This document shows, in pieces, positions 1 through 10,579 of a DNA stretch of 64,000 bases (positions within the stretch are counted from its first letter, which is position 1; the number at the start of each line of letters is the position of its first letter). The notes under the pieces were generated by a model. The model saw nothing but the letters and a program-made list of their open reading frames with translations, made no database searches and had not been told where the DNA came from. The stretch spans positions 8,625,004 through 8,689,003 of the forward strand of contig NC_133647.1 of the NCBI RefSeq assembly GCF_009905375.1. Direction: 5' to 3'. The DNA comes from Apium graveolens (lineage: Eukaryota > Streptophyta > Magnoliopsida > Apiales > Apiaceae). The translations under genes were made by a program, and so were the position numbers.

Positions 1-486
1 ACGGCGATCAAGGCCCAAGCTCTGGCTGACTTTATGGTCGAATGCACATTTTCGGGGCCGCAGGATCTCACCCCAGATGAACAGCTCATTCGGACCCCTG
101 GGTAATGGAAACTCTTTGTAGATGGGTCAGTAGCTGGGAAAAAGTGTGGGGCCGACTTGATACTTTTCAGCCCTGAAGGGTTTCAGATATGCCAGGCTAT
201 AAGATTTGATTTTCCTCTGACGAACAGTGAAGTAGAGTACGAAGCTCTCCTCGCAGGAATGGAGTTGGCCCGAAGCCTTGAGGCGAAGCACCTGAGGGCC
301 CTCAGCGATTCTATTCTGGTTGTAAAGCACTTCTCCGGAGAATATGAACAAAGGGACCCACGGACGAAGGCTTACGCTACCAAGGTGAAAGACGCTTCCC
401 TGTCATTTGAAACTTTTGAGCTAAGTCAAATTGGTAGGGAGAACAATGGAAGGGCAGACGCCCTTTTACAGGTTAGCTTCGGCTGA
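1..486 (+). pseudogene. Ty3 Tat-lineage RNase H domain, broken
   Basis: This is the RNase H that removes RNA from RNA/DNA hybrids during reverse transcription. The acidic centre is visible: D in LFVDGS (from about 115), E in EYEALLAGMELA (from about 238), D in LSDSILVVKH (from about 304) and D in GRADAL (about 450-467). A TAA at 103-105 interrupts the frame just before LFVDGS. The frame is lost near 470, where ADAL should run into the RLAS-type sequence found one frame over. The domain precedes integrase directly, as expected for the additional RNase H of Tat elements. Assignment rests on motif recognition. Confidence 0.85.
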
Positions 487-1740
487 GACGCAGAGCCTAA
501 CTGGTTCTATCTACCTCACCGAAGCCAAGACGCCTTCGATCGAAAAGAGAGAATGTCTGGAAATCCACCAGGGGACCGATTGGATGACCCCACTAAGAAA
601 CTTTCTGGAGAAAAGTATCCTCCCTCCTGACCGAGGGGAAGCACTAAAGATAAAGTACATAGCATCGAGCTACACTATCATTAATGGAAGAATGTATCAC
701 TGGTCTGTCAGCCAGCCCCTCCTAAGATGCTTAAATGCCGAAGAACAACATCAGGCTCTTGAAGCGGTACACGAAGGAATTTGTGGAGAGCATCTGGCTG
801 GTTGGTCCCTCGCCTTCAAAACCCTTCACCAAGGATTCTTTTGGCCAACTTTGAAAGCCAATGCCAGCGAGTATGCCAAGAGGTGTGTACAATGCCAGTT
901 GTTCGCCAATGTTCCGAAGCAACCCCTTGAAGAAATGCCTTATGTACTCAGCCCTATTCCATACCCGCCATGTGGGCCGTGGACATAGTTGGCATTCTCC
1001 CAACTAGCACGAAACAAGAAAAATACTGCATAATTGCCATCGACTACATGACCAAGTGGGTTGAAGCCCGACTGTTGTCGGCTATAACCGAAGAAGCAAC
1101 AAAGAAGTTCTTTCTAGAGCAGATTATTCTCCGATCCGGGATTCCGAAGATTTGCATCTCTGATAATGGGACTCAGTTTATTGGAAACAAGTTCCGAAAG
1201 TTCCTGCACAACTTCGGGATCAAACAAAGATTTAGCTTAGTCGCCTACCCGCAAGGGAATGGGGTGATTGAAGCTGCAAACAAAATAATTTTCCAAGGGA
1301 TAAAGAAGAAGCTGAGCGAAGCTAAAGGCAGGTGGTCAGAAGAACTCCCTTGGATCTTGTGGGCTTACCGAACGACCCCTAGGCCTTCGACAGGGGAAAC
1401 TCCGTTCATGATGGCCTATGGGACTGAAGCCCTAGTTCGCTTTAAAGTGGGATTGGAATCGTACCGAACTGAGGTCTACAATGTGGAAACTAATAGCTTT
1501 GGGCTAAGGGCGAACATGGACTTATTGGAAGAAGAAGGAGAGGCTGTCCACCAAAGAAACATGAAATACTTGCTACAGGCAGCCCAACATTATAACTCCA
1601 GCATTAAGAAGAGGTCATTCGGAGTAGGAGACTTAGTCCTAAGGGAGCTGGCTGCTTCTATGCCAGCCAAACAAGGAAAGCTCCAGCCTAACTGGGAAGG
1701 GCCATATAAGGTGATTGAAGTCGTTCGCCCGAAAATATAA
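471..1740 (+). pseudogene. Ty3 Tat-lineage integrase, frameshifted
   Basis: Integrase inserts the element cDNA into host DNA. The N-terminal zinc-binding HHCC module is seen in one frame: H in AVHEGICGEH and the pair CVQC (about 765-900). A frameshift near 975 separates it from the catalytic core at 970-1740. The core triad is visible: D in AVDIVG, D in ISDNGTQF (about 1160) and E in GNGVIEAANK (about 1255). The C-terminal part ends in a typical NWEGPYKV stretch before a stop at 1738-1740. The core reading frame is open over 256 codons and only the junction with the zinc module is broken, so the element decayed after it had been functional. Confidence 0.9.
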
Positions 1741-1939
1741 AACTTGAAACATTAACAGGCGAAGCAATCAAAAACACCTGTCATGCCAGTCGCCTTCGAA
1801 AGTTCTATTAGTAAGAAATTTCTTTTAGCCAATTTTTACTTTGAATTTTATATGAAAAGTGTAAGGAGTTTAATCATAAATGAAAATGCACTTTCTTTCA
1901 CATTTATTTTTATTAAATACCAAATACGTGGCCGAAGAA

Positions 1940-2300
1940 GTATTATCTAGGGGCGATCCCGAAGAAGATAAACCCTTTGGTCATCACATTTGTTCTATCT
2001 ACGAACGCATCATTAATGGATAAGAATCTAGGGGCGATCCCACGAAAATCAAACATCCTTCACTCCACCACTATTATTTAATTTGCAATGAACACACGGT
2101 AAGGACGAATGAAGAATCTCTAGGGGCAATCCTGAGATAGACCTTCTCCTTCGTCCTTTCCTTATTATTATGATATTAAAAAAGACCGAAGGAAACCCTG
2201 CCTTAGGGCTTTCCCAAAAAAGACAGGACCCTTCGGCCTCAATCCCGCATACATTTGAAACATATACAGAGCGACGAAGGCCTGGTCTGGGGGCGATCCC
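1940..2300 (+). repeat. Dispersed CTAGGGGCGATCCC motif repeats in the Tat 3' region
   Basis: The phrase CTAGGGGCGATCCC or a near copy recurs at about 1947, 2028, 2120 and 2287, spaced roughly 80-170 bp, each followed by an A-rich stretch often starting GAAGA. The sequence is non-coding and lies just after the integrase stop. Function unknown; the copies look like remnants of an amplified unit. Confidence 0.75.
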
Positions 2301-2477
2301 AAAGAAGACCAACCCCTCCTCTTTATTGACCGAATGAACGAAGGTGTGTTGGTGAAAGGGCAATAAAAAACGATCAGCACTCCTGTTCCTTCGCCAAGCA
2401 GAAGCCTTTTAAAGTATTAACAACCCGAAGTCACCTTCGGCCTTTAACACTCGGGGCCGAAAGAGGTAGTAAGGCCG

Positions 2478-2912
2478 CGATTAAAAATATTAAAATTGCT
2501 AGGCGAATGATAAAGCCGAAGATGCGATTAAAATTTAAAATATTAAAATTTCTAGGCGAATGATAAAGCCGAATATGCGATTAAAATTAAAATTATTAAA
2601 ATTGATAAGGCCAATGATAAGGCTGAAGATGCGATTCGTATTATTAAAACTATTAAGGCGAACGACAAAGCCGTATACACAATTAAAGTTACTAAAATGG
2701 CCAAGGTAAATGATAAAACCGAAGGCCATAATTAAAGTTATCAAAATTGCTAAGGCGAACGATCAAGCCGAAGAGGCAATTAAAGTTATTAAAATGGCCA
2801 AGGCAAATGATAAAACCGAAGGCCATAATTAAAGTTATTAAAATTGCTGAGGCGAATGACAAAGCCGCAGATGCGATTAAAATAAAAATAGATGCATTAA
2901 AATATAAAAGCC
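2478..2912 (+). repeat. Tandem array of about 48-54 bp units in the Tat 3' region
   Basis: About eight to nine units follow one another, each beginning GCGATTAAA or ATAATTAAAG and ending in AAAGCCGAAGAT or AAACCGAAGGCC. The downstream units alternate between a TTGCTAAGGCGAA type and an ATGGCCAAGGCAAA type, so the right half is organised as dimers of about 97 bp. Retand-type elements are known to carry an amplified tandem repeat in this position, which supports the lineage call. The array is far more AT-rich than the flanking Tat sequence. Confidence 0.88.
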
Positions 2913-3092
2913 CGAAGGCTAGTTAAATTACAAAAGCTCGAAGGCAGGAATACCAATTACAAAAAACTAAATTACAAAAGAAGATGAACGAAGGAAGTCG
3001 CTGCAAGAGTTGGGTATGACCTTGGAAATACCAATAACAAACTTCGCAACAAGATCATCTTTAGTCATATCAAGCACCTCAGTGCGGGAAGC

Positions 3093-4467
3093 TTAGGCCT
3101 GACGGTCCTCATCCGAGAGCTCTTCGTCTTCGCCGGAGGAGACAAGAGGGACTTCAACTGCTGGCCGGCCGATAGGGTCCTCCAGGCTATCGTCCAACAA
3201 CTGCTTATAATCCCAGTTAAGGCCGTGAGCCTTCTCCAAGATATAGTCATCGCCGAACTGAAAGCAGCGCTCTTCCGTCAGGTCCAGCTGTTTCTTCGTC
3301 TTCCGAAGCTCCTTGCGGGACTTCTTCAGCTGGACATTCTGGTGGGCAATCCTCCGGTTCGCCTTCTCAAGGGCCTCCTCCAGCCTGGTCTTGTCTCCCT
3401 TCAGCACGGTGGCCTGACCGTCCAGCTCCTCATTCTGAGTTTTCACCCTTTTGAGTTCCTCCTCGACCGCTGTGGCCCTCCTTTCCAGCTCCTTCACCTC
3501 GGCCATCCAAGTCTCCATGTCCCGCACTTTGTCCTCCACGGCCGCAACCCAAGGAGCAACTTGCAAAAAATATACAAGGAAAAATGTCGAACGAGAAAAG
3601 AGCAATATATCGAAGGGAAAAGACGAATAAAATTAAATACGTACTAGGGACAAGAAGGACAGAAGCTCAGTATAAGCCTCGGTCGGAGAAGCCGGAGCAA
3701 AGGTCAGAAGATCGGCGGGTAGTTGGAGGCCGTGACATAAGTCCGAAGCCACCTTTTTAGTAGATTGCCTCGCCGGGTAGACAGTGTGGTCAGACGTCAG
3801 CACACCCCATCCGGGGAGATAAGACTGAACGATTCCCTCCCGGCTCTGGGTCCTCTTGGAGGGGTTCCCTTCCCCCACGAACTCCAGCTCATCCCCCTCG
3901 CCACCTCCCGAAGCAGCCGGGGCCTGGCGAAGCGGAGAAACCCTCTCAGCTTCGGGCCTCTCCTCCGTCTCCTCGGAAGGATTCGGCGTAGCTCTCCCTT
4001 TAGAAGTCTTCTTCTTCGCCGCCTCCTCCGTGGCCCTCTTCTCGGCTGCCCTGGCCTTCTTTCTTTCGATCAGGGCCTCTCGGGATGACACTGAAAAATA
4101 ATGCAAAGTACGTCAGACCCATAAAGAAGACAAAATGAAGGCAAATATGAACGAACAAAAGAAAATAACTACATAAATAATAAAAGCAAAACTAAGATAG
4201 ACAAAGGAGAAGTTTGTTACCCCCACACCACAAACTTAGCAGTCAGTCTCTGTCCCGAAACTCTTTAGGACCGAGCTTGCTCACACGGACATTTACCAAA
4301 ACTGCGTAATTCTCCTTCTCCTCCTCTGTTAAACTTGGCGCGAGGAGCAGCGAAGGATTCACATCACGCCAGATGGACATTGGGGCCAACCTCCACCCAC
4401 TCACAAAGCACCAGTGAGTGTGGGTATTCTTGTTGCTAGAATTAGTAGCCGTCCAATTGTTAGTCAC
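3093..4467 (-). pseudogene. Tat antisense gene, 3' exons (coiled-coil protein)
   Basis: On the strand opposite to gag-pol there is a spliced-looking coding unit. Its segments are 4467-4221 (exon with W-rich HTHWCFVSGWRLAP), 4090-3641 (basic, K/E/A- and P-rich) and 3559-3093 (long heptad-like coiled coil, ending in an acidic tail). Introns fit canonical signals: donor GTAAC at 4220 with acceptor TTTTTCAG at 4091, and donor GTATTT at 3640 with acceptor TTTTTTGCAAG at 3560. The second intron joins the frames exactly. The first joins in frame except for a TGA at 4243-4245. Antisense ORFs at this place are known in Tat elements; the role of the product is unknown. Confidence 0.7.
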
Positions 4468-5681
4468 TAAATACGCGCTAATAATTCACGCAAGTATACT
4501 CGTTCGCAAGTAATATCGAATATTTTCTAGGTCATTCCTACAAAGACTGGCTTGGTTAACTAATTAATTCATGCACTTAAGCAACAATGTATGGTTATTA
4601 TTCAATGCTAAGATGATAACAATTTGGGTTGTTTATACTACGAATTAAAATAATGATTATAACTAAGAGAGTAAAGAGAGTTGTATATTATATGAGAAAA
4701 ACATGGGATTCTAACTTTATTAAATACTTCATTCAATAGCCTTATTGTTCTTAACCTTAGCATGCAATGGTGATGCCACTAATCAGACTACACGAAACTG
4801 ATAAACACCAACTTTTGTTGCACGAGTACCATACTACCAGACATCCACAAAAGAGATAGAATCTGAATAGACACCAATTATATTGAGACCCTATATGTCT
4901 ATAGAATTTGACAACATAACGGTTTAAGCACAAGTTATTTATCTTGATTACATAGGGCAAGTAAGATGGGTAAAATTACCTAGAATCATGCATAACAATG
5001 ACACATGAACCAATGCTAGCATGGCAAGTTCTAAATCCTTAAATTCACTATCGCTTCATTAAGAATTAACACGCTATCTTATAAGTTCGCGACTCTTATA
5101 AGATGAATAAGCACAACCAATACTAGGTTATCATACAATCACTATACACTAAGGCATATAAGTAATTTAATTAAAAAAATCCATAAATAAATTCGCTAGA
5201 ACCCCATGATAACGATTAGCCCATAATCGGACTCATCATCAACGTAAGTTCCGATGAAAGCATGGTATAACAAACGTAGTCTTTATACTTAAATAACAAA
5301 ACCAAGTACGAAACAAGAGTAACAGTTCACAAGTAAGAAAACTAGCATCCAAGTTACAACTTAAAATAAAGATTCACAAGTAAAAACAAGATCTTCTTCT
5401 TCTTCTCCTTCATTGAATCGTGCTAATACGGTGTTCTTACGACTCTCCTTGCGCTCTAGTACGTCTCTCTTATGAACACGTTCTTATTTGAATATATATA
5501 GCAGCCCTAATCAATCTGGAAATCTCCCAATTAGAATTGAATTAGAATCAGGATTTAAAACTTTGGCACCGGCGCGGCCGCACGCTATCACAACGCGGAC
5601 GCGCTGTCATTCTGGAATACTGGCGCGGGCGCGCTATCACAGCGCGGGCGCACGGTCATTCTGGAATCCGCCTCCGAAATC
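4458..5681 (-). mobile_element. Foreign AT-rich segment within the Tat antisense gene, possible solo LTR
   Basis: About 1.2 kb of AT-rich DNA with a sharply GC-rich left end (minus sense) separates the two halves of the antisense gene. Read on the minus strand it has a GC-rich head (5570-5670, two copies of TTCCAGAATGAC each followed by a GCGC-rich run), then a TATATATA stretch near 5500, and ends in GACTAACA at 4458. The 5 bp CCAAT occurs on both sides (4453-4457 and 5682-5686) and could be a target duplication. One end lacks the usual TG, so the borders are tentative. The final 120 bp resemble LTR ends of plant Ty3 elements. Confidence 0.4.
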
Positions 5682-5990
5682 CCAATGGCACAGTCACCGT
5701 ACCCCTCCGGAACTCCCGGAGTGTCGTAGATCCGTTCATTCTCCTTGGGGGCATAAATCCAGAAGAAGTTTCGAGGAACGAAGAAATTAGAATACATTTG
5801 GATTATCCTCTCCTTGGACAACTCCGACCTGTTGTTTGTTGCCGGGTAATTCACCGCAGAACCGAAGAGATCCCGACCCGTTCTCTCCGGATGAACGGAA
5901 GATATCCCCGCCCAACTGCCTGCCTTGAGTCCCAAGTCTCTGGTGGGCGATTCGCTCGGTCCATGTCCCTATATTCGCAAACAGAGAGAC
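5680..5990 (-). pseudogene. Tat antisense gene, 5' exon
   Basis: The minus-strand reading frame through 5935-5680 contains the segment LSKERIIQMYSNFFVPRNFF followed by IYAPKENERIY, which resembles the N-terminal region of the antisense-ORF proteins of Tat elements. Upstream, a pyrimidine-rich tract ending TTTGCGAATATAG (about 5960-5975) could be a splice acceptor, so another exon may lie nearer the antisense promoter at about 6630. Downstream the frame runs into an unrelated segment (4458-5681). The family relation is from memory of Tat antisense ORFs and was not searched. Confidence 0.55.
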
Positions 5991-6628
5991 ATTAGTCCAT
6001 GTACTCGGATTAAGACAAAAGAAAAGTAAAAAGGAGGAAGGGCCGAGTACATGTCCTGAAACCGAGCGAACAGAAAAAGAACCTGGAGTCGGCTACCGAA
6101 GGTTACTCCAAAATGACAAGTTACCCGAAGGAAGTTCTTGCCCCAGAAACCCTTATCTAGTCATCTTTAAACTCCAGACCAAATATCTAAACCCCGGGTC
6201 GGCTCCCGAAGGACATTCTAAAGCAAAGAAACCCCGAAGGGAGTTCTTGGCAAGAAAATGCATCGCATGCCATCTTTAAACCCGTGGGGCGCCCCTGAGA
6301 CTAACAAAACCCATAAAACTCCTATCAACTACCTATAAAATCCCATAAACCAAGAACCCCAAAACACAACAACAAAACACATATAAAAGCCCCGACAAAA
6401 GCCACTGGACTTGCATGGAAAAATAATAAAACTCAAAAACTTGCATGAAAATGCAAGGAACACTAGAAAAGGAAAGGGAACTTACTGATTTGAAGATGTT
6501 CTTGGATTGAGATGGGATAATCTGGAAATACAGAGTTTTTGTTACCCGTGATTGGAAAACTCGCCGCGGTTTGTTGTTGTTTATAAGAGACATGAAGTGT
6601 TAAAGAGAAAAAGAAATGCACAATGACT

Positions 6629-6638
6629 CTTATATAGG
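6629..6638 (-). promoter_or_regulatory. TATA box for antisense transcription (Tat element)
   Basis: Minus strand CCTATATAAG lies upstream of the antisense gene and is followed by A- and C-rich leader-like sequence. It is well placed to start the antisense transcript. No experimental support is available here. Confidence 0.4.
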
Positions 6639-6913
6639 CACCCAAAAATGAATTTAAAAGGGCGACATTTGGGGGGTTTTAAAATGGACGTCCCAGATTG
6701 AAATGGTTGAGATTCAATGGCTGAGATTGAGCCATGGAACAACGTGCCAACAACTGTCACTTTAATGCACTTGCAAACTTCCACAAACTTGCCACGTGTA
6801 CGAACGAGGATTAAGGCGAAACTGAAGCAGTCGCCCTAGGGTTTCTTTGCCCCAATATGGGCTAGAACTGATGTCCATCGGCCTGCCTGAAGGCCCAGCC
6901 GAAGGACAGGAAC

Positions 6914-7355
6914 ATGTTGGCTATGGGCCCAATAAGGTCCATCGAACGAAGGCCCATCTGATGATTGTGCTATTGGGCCGAAGGTCCGCCAGGCCTATAA
7001 GCCGAAAGCCCACGGAGAACCACATGCCAAGGCCCACCTTCCCTCCCAACCGTTGGAAAGCAGAAGAGGCACAACGCCTCCTTTTCACTCCCTCCTTAAT
7101 GATGAGTAACATAAGGAACATTCATGGCAGAGAGGAGTATAAAATCCCTTGCAAAAGTAAGACATACACACATTCTCTAAAACAATCTATTCCTCTTGTA
7201 TTTTCTACCCACTTTACAACCAGGTTCTTATTCTCCCACCGGAGGTTACGGGGGAATAATCTCTCACATTCTCTTCACTTTCAGGTCTTTTCAGAAGTCA
7301 TCTCCACGGTGGCCGAGGCCTGTTCATCCAGCCGAAGTATGATCTGGGCGTAACA
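6914..7355 (+). mobile_element. 3' LTR of the Tat element
   Basis: Proposed from TGTTGGCTATGG at 6914 to GGGCGTAACA at 7355, about 440 bp. A purine-rich GAAGGACAGGAA just upstream could be the polypurine tract. A TATA box (TATAAAATC, 7138-7146) is followed by a leader-like stretch. The right border is well supported because an unrelated F-box reading frame begins immediately after it. The left border is less certain. The next 5 bp, TTTCC at 7356-7360, would be one copy of the target duplication. Confidence 0.55.
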
Positions 7356-7840
7356 TTTCCAGTTCTGACATTGTAAGAAAAGAATATTCTCTGGTCTTTC
7401 TCCCAAAACCATAATATCTCAGACTCATCACAAGAATAAGGAGCAATTATAATATAATAATCTTCAAGAATCTTCACTGATGCTGACAGTATCAAAGGTC
7501 TACTTTCACCCCATTTCTGTTTCCTATAATCTTCAAGCACAAACACACAAAGATCGGCTTCCATTATATCAATCAAAGTAAGCGTACCTTTGCAATTTAA
7601 AGGCCAAACCTTCTCCCAGCTCTGGTTTAGACTTCTTGGAAAGATTGTGCCAGTAAACTGCTCAGTTCCTAAATCGACTGATATCCTTCTGAAGATACAG
7701 GCCGTCACCAACATACAAATATCGTTATCCTTAAAATTCTCAGTTTCTTTTTGATTGCCACCGTCAGCTGAAACATCAACTTCAGAACAGAACACATACT
7801 CTCTGTCAGCCCGGCTCATATGCTTTTCCATGAAATGGCG
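7356..7840 (-). pseudogene. F-box protein fragment (F-box-associated domain)
   Basis: The minus-strand frame resembles the F-box-associated interaction domain that binds substrates in SCF ubiquitin ligases. Recognisable are the entry region KHMSRADREYVFCS, the KGTLTLIDIMEADLCVFVLE strand, the DYRKQKWGES segment and the closing FFSYNVRTG. The N-terminal F-box and the C-terminal end are both missing: the frame is cut on the right by the copia LTR starting at 7845 and on the left by the Tat LTR ending at 7355. The remaining about 160 codons are open, so the gene was broken by insertion and not by slow decay. The rest should lie beyond the flanking elements. Confidence 0.7.
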
Positions 7841-7844
7841 ATCT

Positions 7845-8805
7845 TGTTAAAAAATTAGGATTTTAGAACTTAATTTAATTATGTTCTTGATGTTAATCCT
7901 AAAATCTAATGATTGGAAATTGTTCAATGATATTTGAACTTAAATTTTCATGTATGGTTTTAAGAATTTTCTTAATAAAATCCATATGAAATGAGAGTTG
8001 AAAGTAGCTTGGAAAAACTTGGAATTTTTTTGAGAATGTTTGTCCCAAATTGAAATAAATAAAGGGGGTTGTGTGTTTTATATGGTATCACACACATGAG
8101 TAGTATACAACTACTAAGGTGTGTGATGGTCCATTGTGTTGTTGTGTGCTTCAAGCGCACACACACGCACACACGCGCGCGCCACAGTTCCGCCCCGCCA
8201 CGCCACGCACCGCACCGGATCTAGGTCGAAGGGCGATTTGGGCGAATGTCTCGGCGTCTCGCGTACGCGAGGCGACCTGGGTGAGGATTTTATTTATTTG
8301 AGAATTAATATTTTAATTCAAATTTATTTATCAGTGACTGGATTATTATTATTATTATTATTATTATTATAATTGTTGGGCTGGGTTCGATACTGAATTG
8401 GGCTAAGTCACTTTGTTAGTGAGCTTGATCTAATTCATTGAACCTGGACATGCATATATAATCTGATCTGTAACTGATATATTGAATTAAAATATAAATC
8501 TGATAATAATGTGGGTGTTAAGTGAAAAAACTGTTACAAATATTTTAAATTCAAAATCTGATCAGTTTTGATTTTATTTATTAATGGAGCAGTTTAATTC
8601 ATATATTAATAGTGTGGGCAGTTTCACTTTTCCTCTCCTATAAATAGAGGCTAAAGTGAATGTAATATTTACACCACACAACATTCTCTTCTCTTCTTTC
8701 TCTCTACATTTCTCTCCCAAAAATACAAGTTCGAGGTGCTGTTAGTTTAGTTTTCCGGCGACTGAGGTGCAAGTCGAGTTGGAGGTTTTGTTGCTGCTGT
8801 TAACA
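7845..8805 (+). mobile_element. 5' LTR of the 7.8-kb copia element
   Basis: Start TGTTAA at 7845 and end TTAACA at 8805 form a short terminal inverted repeat, giving about 961 bp. It includes an AC-rich run (8158-8176), a TAT/ATT microsatellite (8345-8371) and a TATA box, TATAAATA at 8639-8646, placed inside an inverted repeat. A CT-rich leader follows. I found no match to the tRNA-Met primer site after 8805, so the 3' border is tentative. Confidence 0.6.
8623..8660 (+). promoter_or_regulatory. LTR core promoter: TATA box enclosed by inverted repeat
   Basis: TATAAATA (8639-8646) is flanked by CCTCT (8632-8636) and AGAGG (8646-8650), and further out by TTCACTTT (8623-8630) and AAAGTGAA (8653-8660). 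The same layout, with different sequences, appears in the LTRs of elements A, B and C. Confidence 0.7.
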
Positions 8806-9185
8806 CAAACTCCGAGCTGTTTTATCCTGGTGGAGGTATTGCACGTATCCCAAACGCAGCAGGTAGGGGGCAATGTTCTCTTCAAGAACAGTCAGGGCTT
8901 CGAGCAAGGCCTGGTGACTTAGCTGTGATCGTATTTTCTTGGCATTTTGTATCTGTGCACCATTATTTTCAGACACGTTTGAAAGCTATGGTTTCGAGTA
9001 CATCTTCGGTTTTCTCTTCGTTATTTCAGTTACTAATTTTGTTTACATGTATGCTTTGTTTTGTTAACTGTGGTCTTGGCCCGGACTTGCTAAATTTTAT
9101 ATATACTTGCCTCTATGTTGCAATATTTGTTAGTGAATTTTACAACATTCCTGAAGAGAATATTAGTTATTTAGAATTTAGCATA

Positions 9186-10430
9186 ATGGTTAACGAAAGT
9201 GAGGTTATCGTTGGTGGTGATAGCAGTTCGGGTGCAACTGCTGGGGCCATTGATTGGACCACCTATAGTTTCCCACAAGCTGTTGAACTAACCGGTTTAC
9301 CGGAGAAATTCAACGGTGGCATTGGCTTTTCTCGCTGGCAGAAAAGGATGAAGTTGTGGCTGACTATAAAGGGTCTGTGGCCGGTTGTGGAATATGAGAA
9401 ACCAGTAGTGGATCAAGAGAAGGCTGACACAGTTAAGGCTTTTACGAAGCGGGTTGAGAAGGATGGAGTGGCTAGGGCGGTCATTCTGGCGGTACTAACA
9501 AACACTTTGCTTGATGTCTATTTTTCTGATGCCTACTCCGTAAAACTCTTATGGGAGAACCTGGACTAGACACATAATACTGACTCACAGGGTCTAGAAA
9601 AGTATATTGTGGCAAGGTTCCTTGAGTTCAAGCTGGTGGACAATAAGTCCATGACTGAGCAGGTGCATGAGTTCGAGATGATAGTGCATACTTTGAAGGA
9701 GTCTGGAATGGACCTCTCGGAGAAGTTCAAGGTGATGAGTGTGATTAAAAAACTCTCGAAGTCTTGGGAAGAGTTCTCTATCTCCCTGAAAAGACAGAAA
9801 GGAGAGATCACCTGGACCAACCTTATGCTGGACATCTTGGTGCAAGAACAACACAAGTCCGAACAAGGACACGTGACGCCAACTGAACACGGTACCTCGA
9901 AGGTAAACATAGCAACTGTAGGACAGAAGAGGAAGCCTTTTGCTAAGAAAGCTAATAGTAATAAACCTAAGAGTGACAAGGACAAGGACAAGAAACCCAA
10001 GGCAAACAAACCATGCTGGTCTTGTGGGCAGGTTGAGCACTGGAGTAAGGACTGCCCTACGAAGAAAGCTAAGAAAACCGAGGTAGCGCAAGCGAATGTT
10101 GTGCTTGGAACCGCAAGTGGGCCTGTAGTGAACATGGTCGTTGGTGAGGCTACGACTTCTGAAATCGACGTTGACCGGTATGTATCCTACAACCCTGAAA
10201 TATTTTCTACCTATCTGTCAAATGAATGGTTGATAGATACTGGAGCTAATGTACATATTTGTGCTGATATTAGTTTATTTGTATCTTATCAACAGAGTCA
10301 TAGCCTGACTGTGAAGATGGGGAATGCTAGTGCTGCTCAAGTACATGGAGTTGGAAACGTGGATCTGAAGTTCCCTTCAGGACGTATTCTATCTCTGACG
10401 AGAGTGCATCATGTTCCCGACATGCGTTGA
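9186..10430 (+). pseudogene. Copia gag and protease (7.8-kb element)
   Basis: Gag packages element RNA and the aspartic protease matures the polyprotein. From ATG 9186 the frame shows a copia Gag start with the segment FNGGIGFSRWQKRMKLWL. One stop at 9567-9569 is followed by further Gag in the same frame (LVDNKSMTEQVHEFEMIV). A CCHC zinc knuckle, CWSCGQVEHWSKDC, lies at about 10013-10054, and the protease motif WLIDTGANVHI at about 10228. The frame ends at 10430 just after VHHVPDM. A longer upstream reading frame exists but has no Gag character, so the 9186 start is preferred. Confidence 0.82.
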
Positions 10431-10579
10431 AATATAATAAGTGGAAGCTGTTTAGTTTTTAGTGGTTTTGAAATTTCGTTCAAATGTAATAAAGTAGTTC
10501 TTATTCACACTGGTATATTTTTTTGGCAAGGGTTACTAGTCAAATGGTTTATTTGTTATCAATGCGGATCCCGTTTTGG

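Larger units (their letters stand above)
1..7355 (+). mobile_element. Ty3/gypsy LTR retrotransposon, Tat lineage (Retand/Ogre-like), 3' part
   Basis: The 5' part (gag, protease, reverse transcriptase) lies before the window. Visible in order are a second, plant-type RNase H, integrase, about 1.2 kb of non-coding DNA with repeats, a multi-exon antisense gene, and a 3' LTR ending TGGGCGTAACA at 7355. An extra RNase H before integrase, a tandem array in the 3' region and an antisense ORF between pol and the 3' LTR are known features of Tat/Retand elements. Frameshifts and stops show that it is inactive. The 7355 border cuts an F-box coding fragment, so the element probably inserted into that gene. 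The matching left border is outside the window. Confidence 0.88.

Noticed and set aside
127..351. Minus-strand reading frame over the Ty3 RNase H
   Set aside because: Shadow of the plus-strand RNase H, which has family motifs.
3225..4101. Plus-strand frames over the antisense coiled-coil gene
   Set aside because: Leucine- and proline-rich shadows; the minus strand has the heptads and intron signals.
5488..5790. Plus-strand R-rich frame
   Set aside because: Comes from the GC-rich duplicated head of the inserted segment.
6847..7353. Plus-strand frame of 168 codons in the Tat LTR
   Set aside because: Lies within LTR DNA with a TATA box and has no protein family character.
8136..8372. Plus-strand frame with poly-Leu end
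   Set aside because: Product of AC-rich and ATT microsatellite DNA in the copia LTR.
8925..9185. N-terminal extension of the copia gag frame
   Set aside because: Hydrophobic leader-like translation from LTR/leader DNA; Gag similarity starts after ATG 9186.
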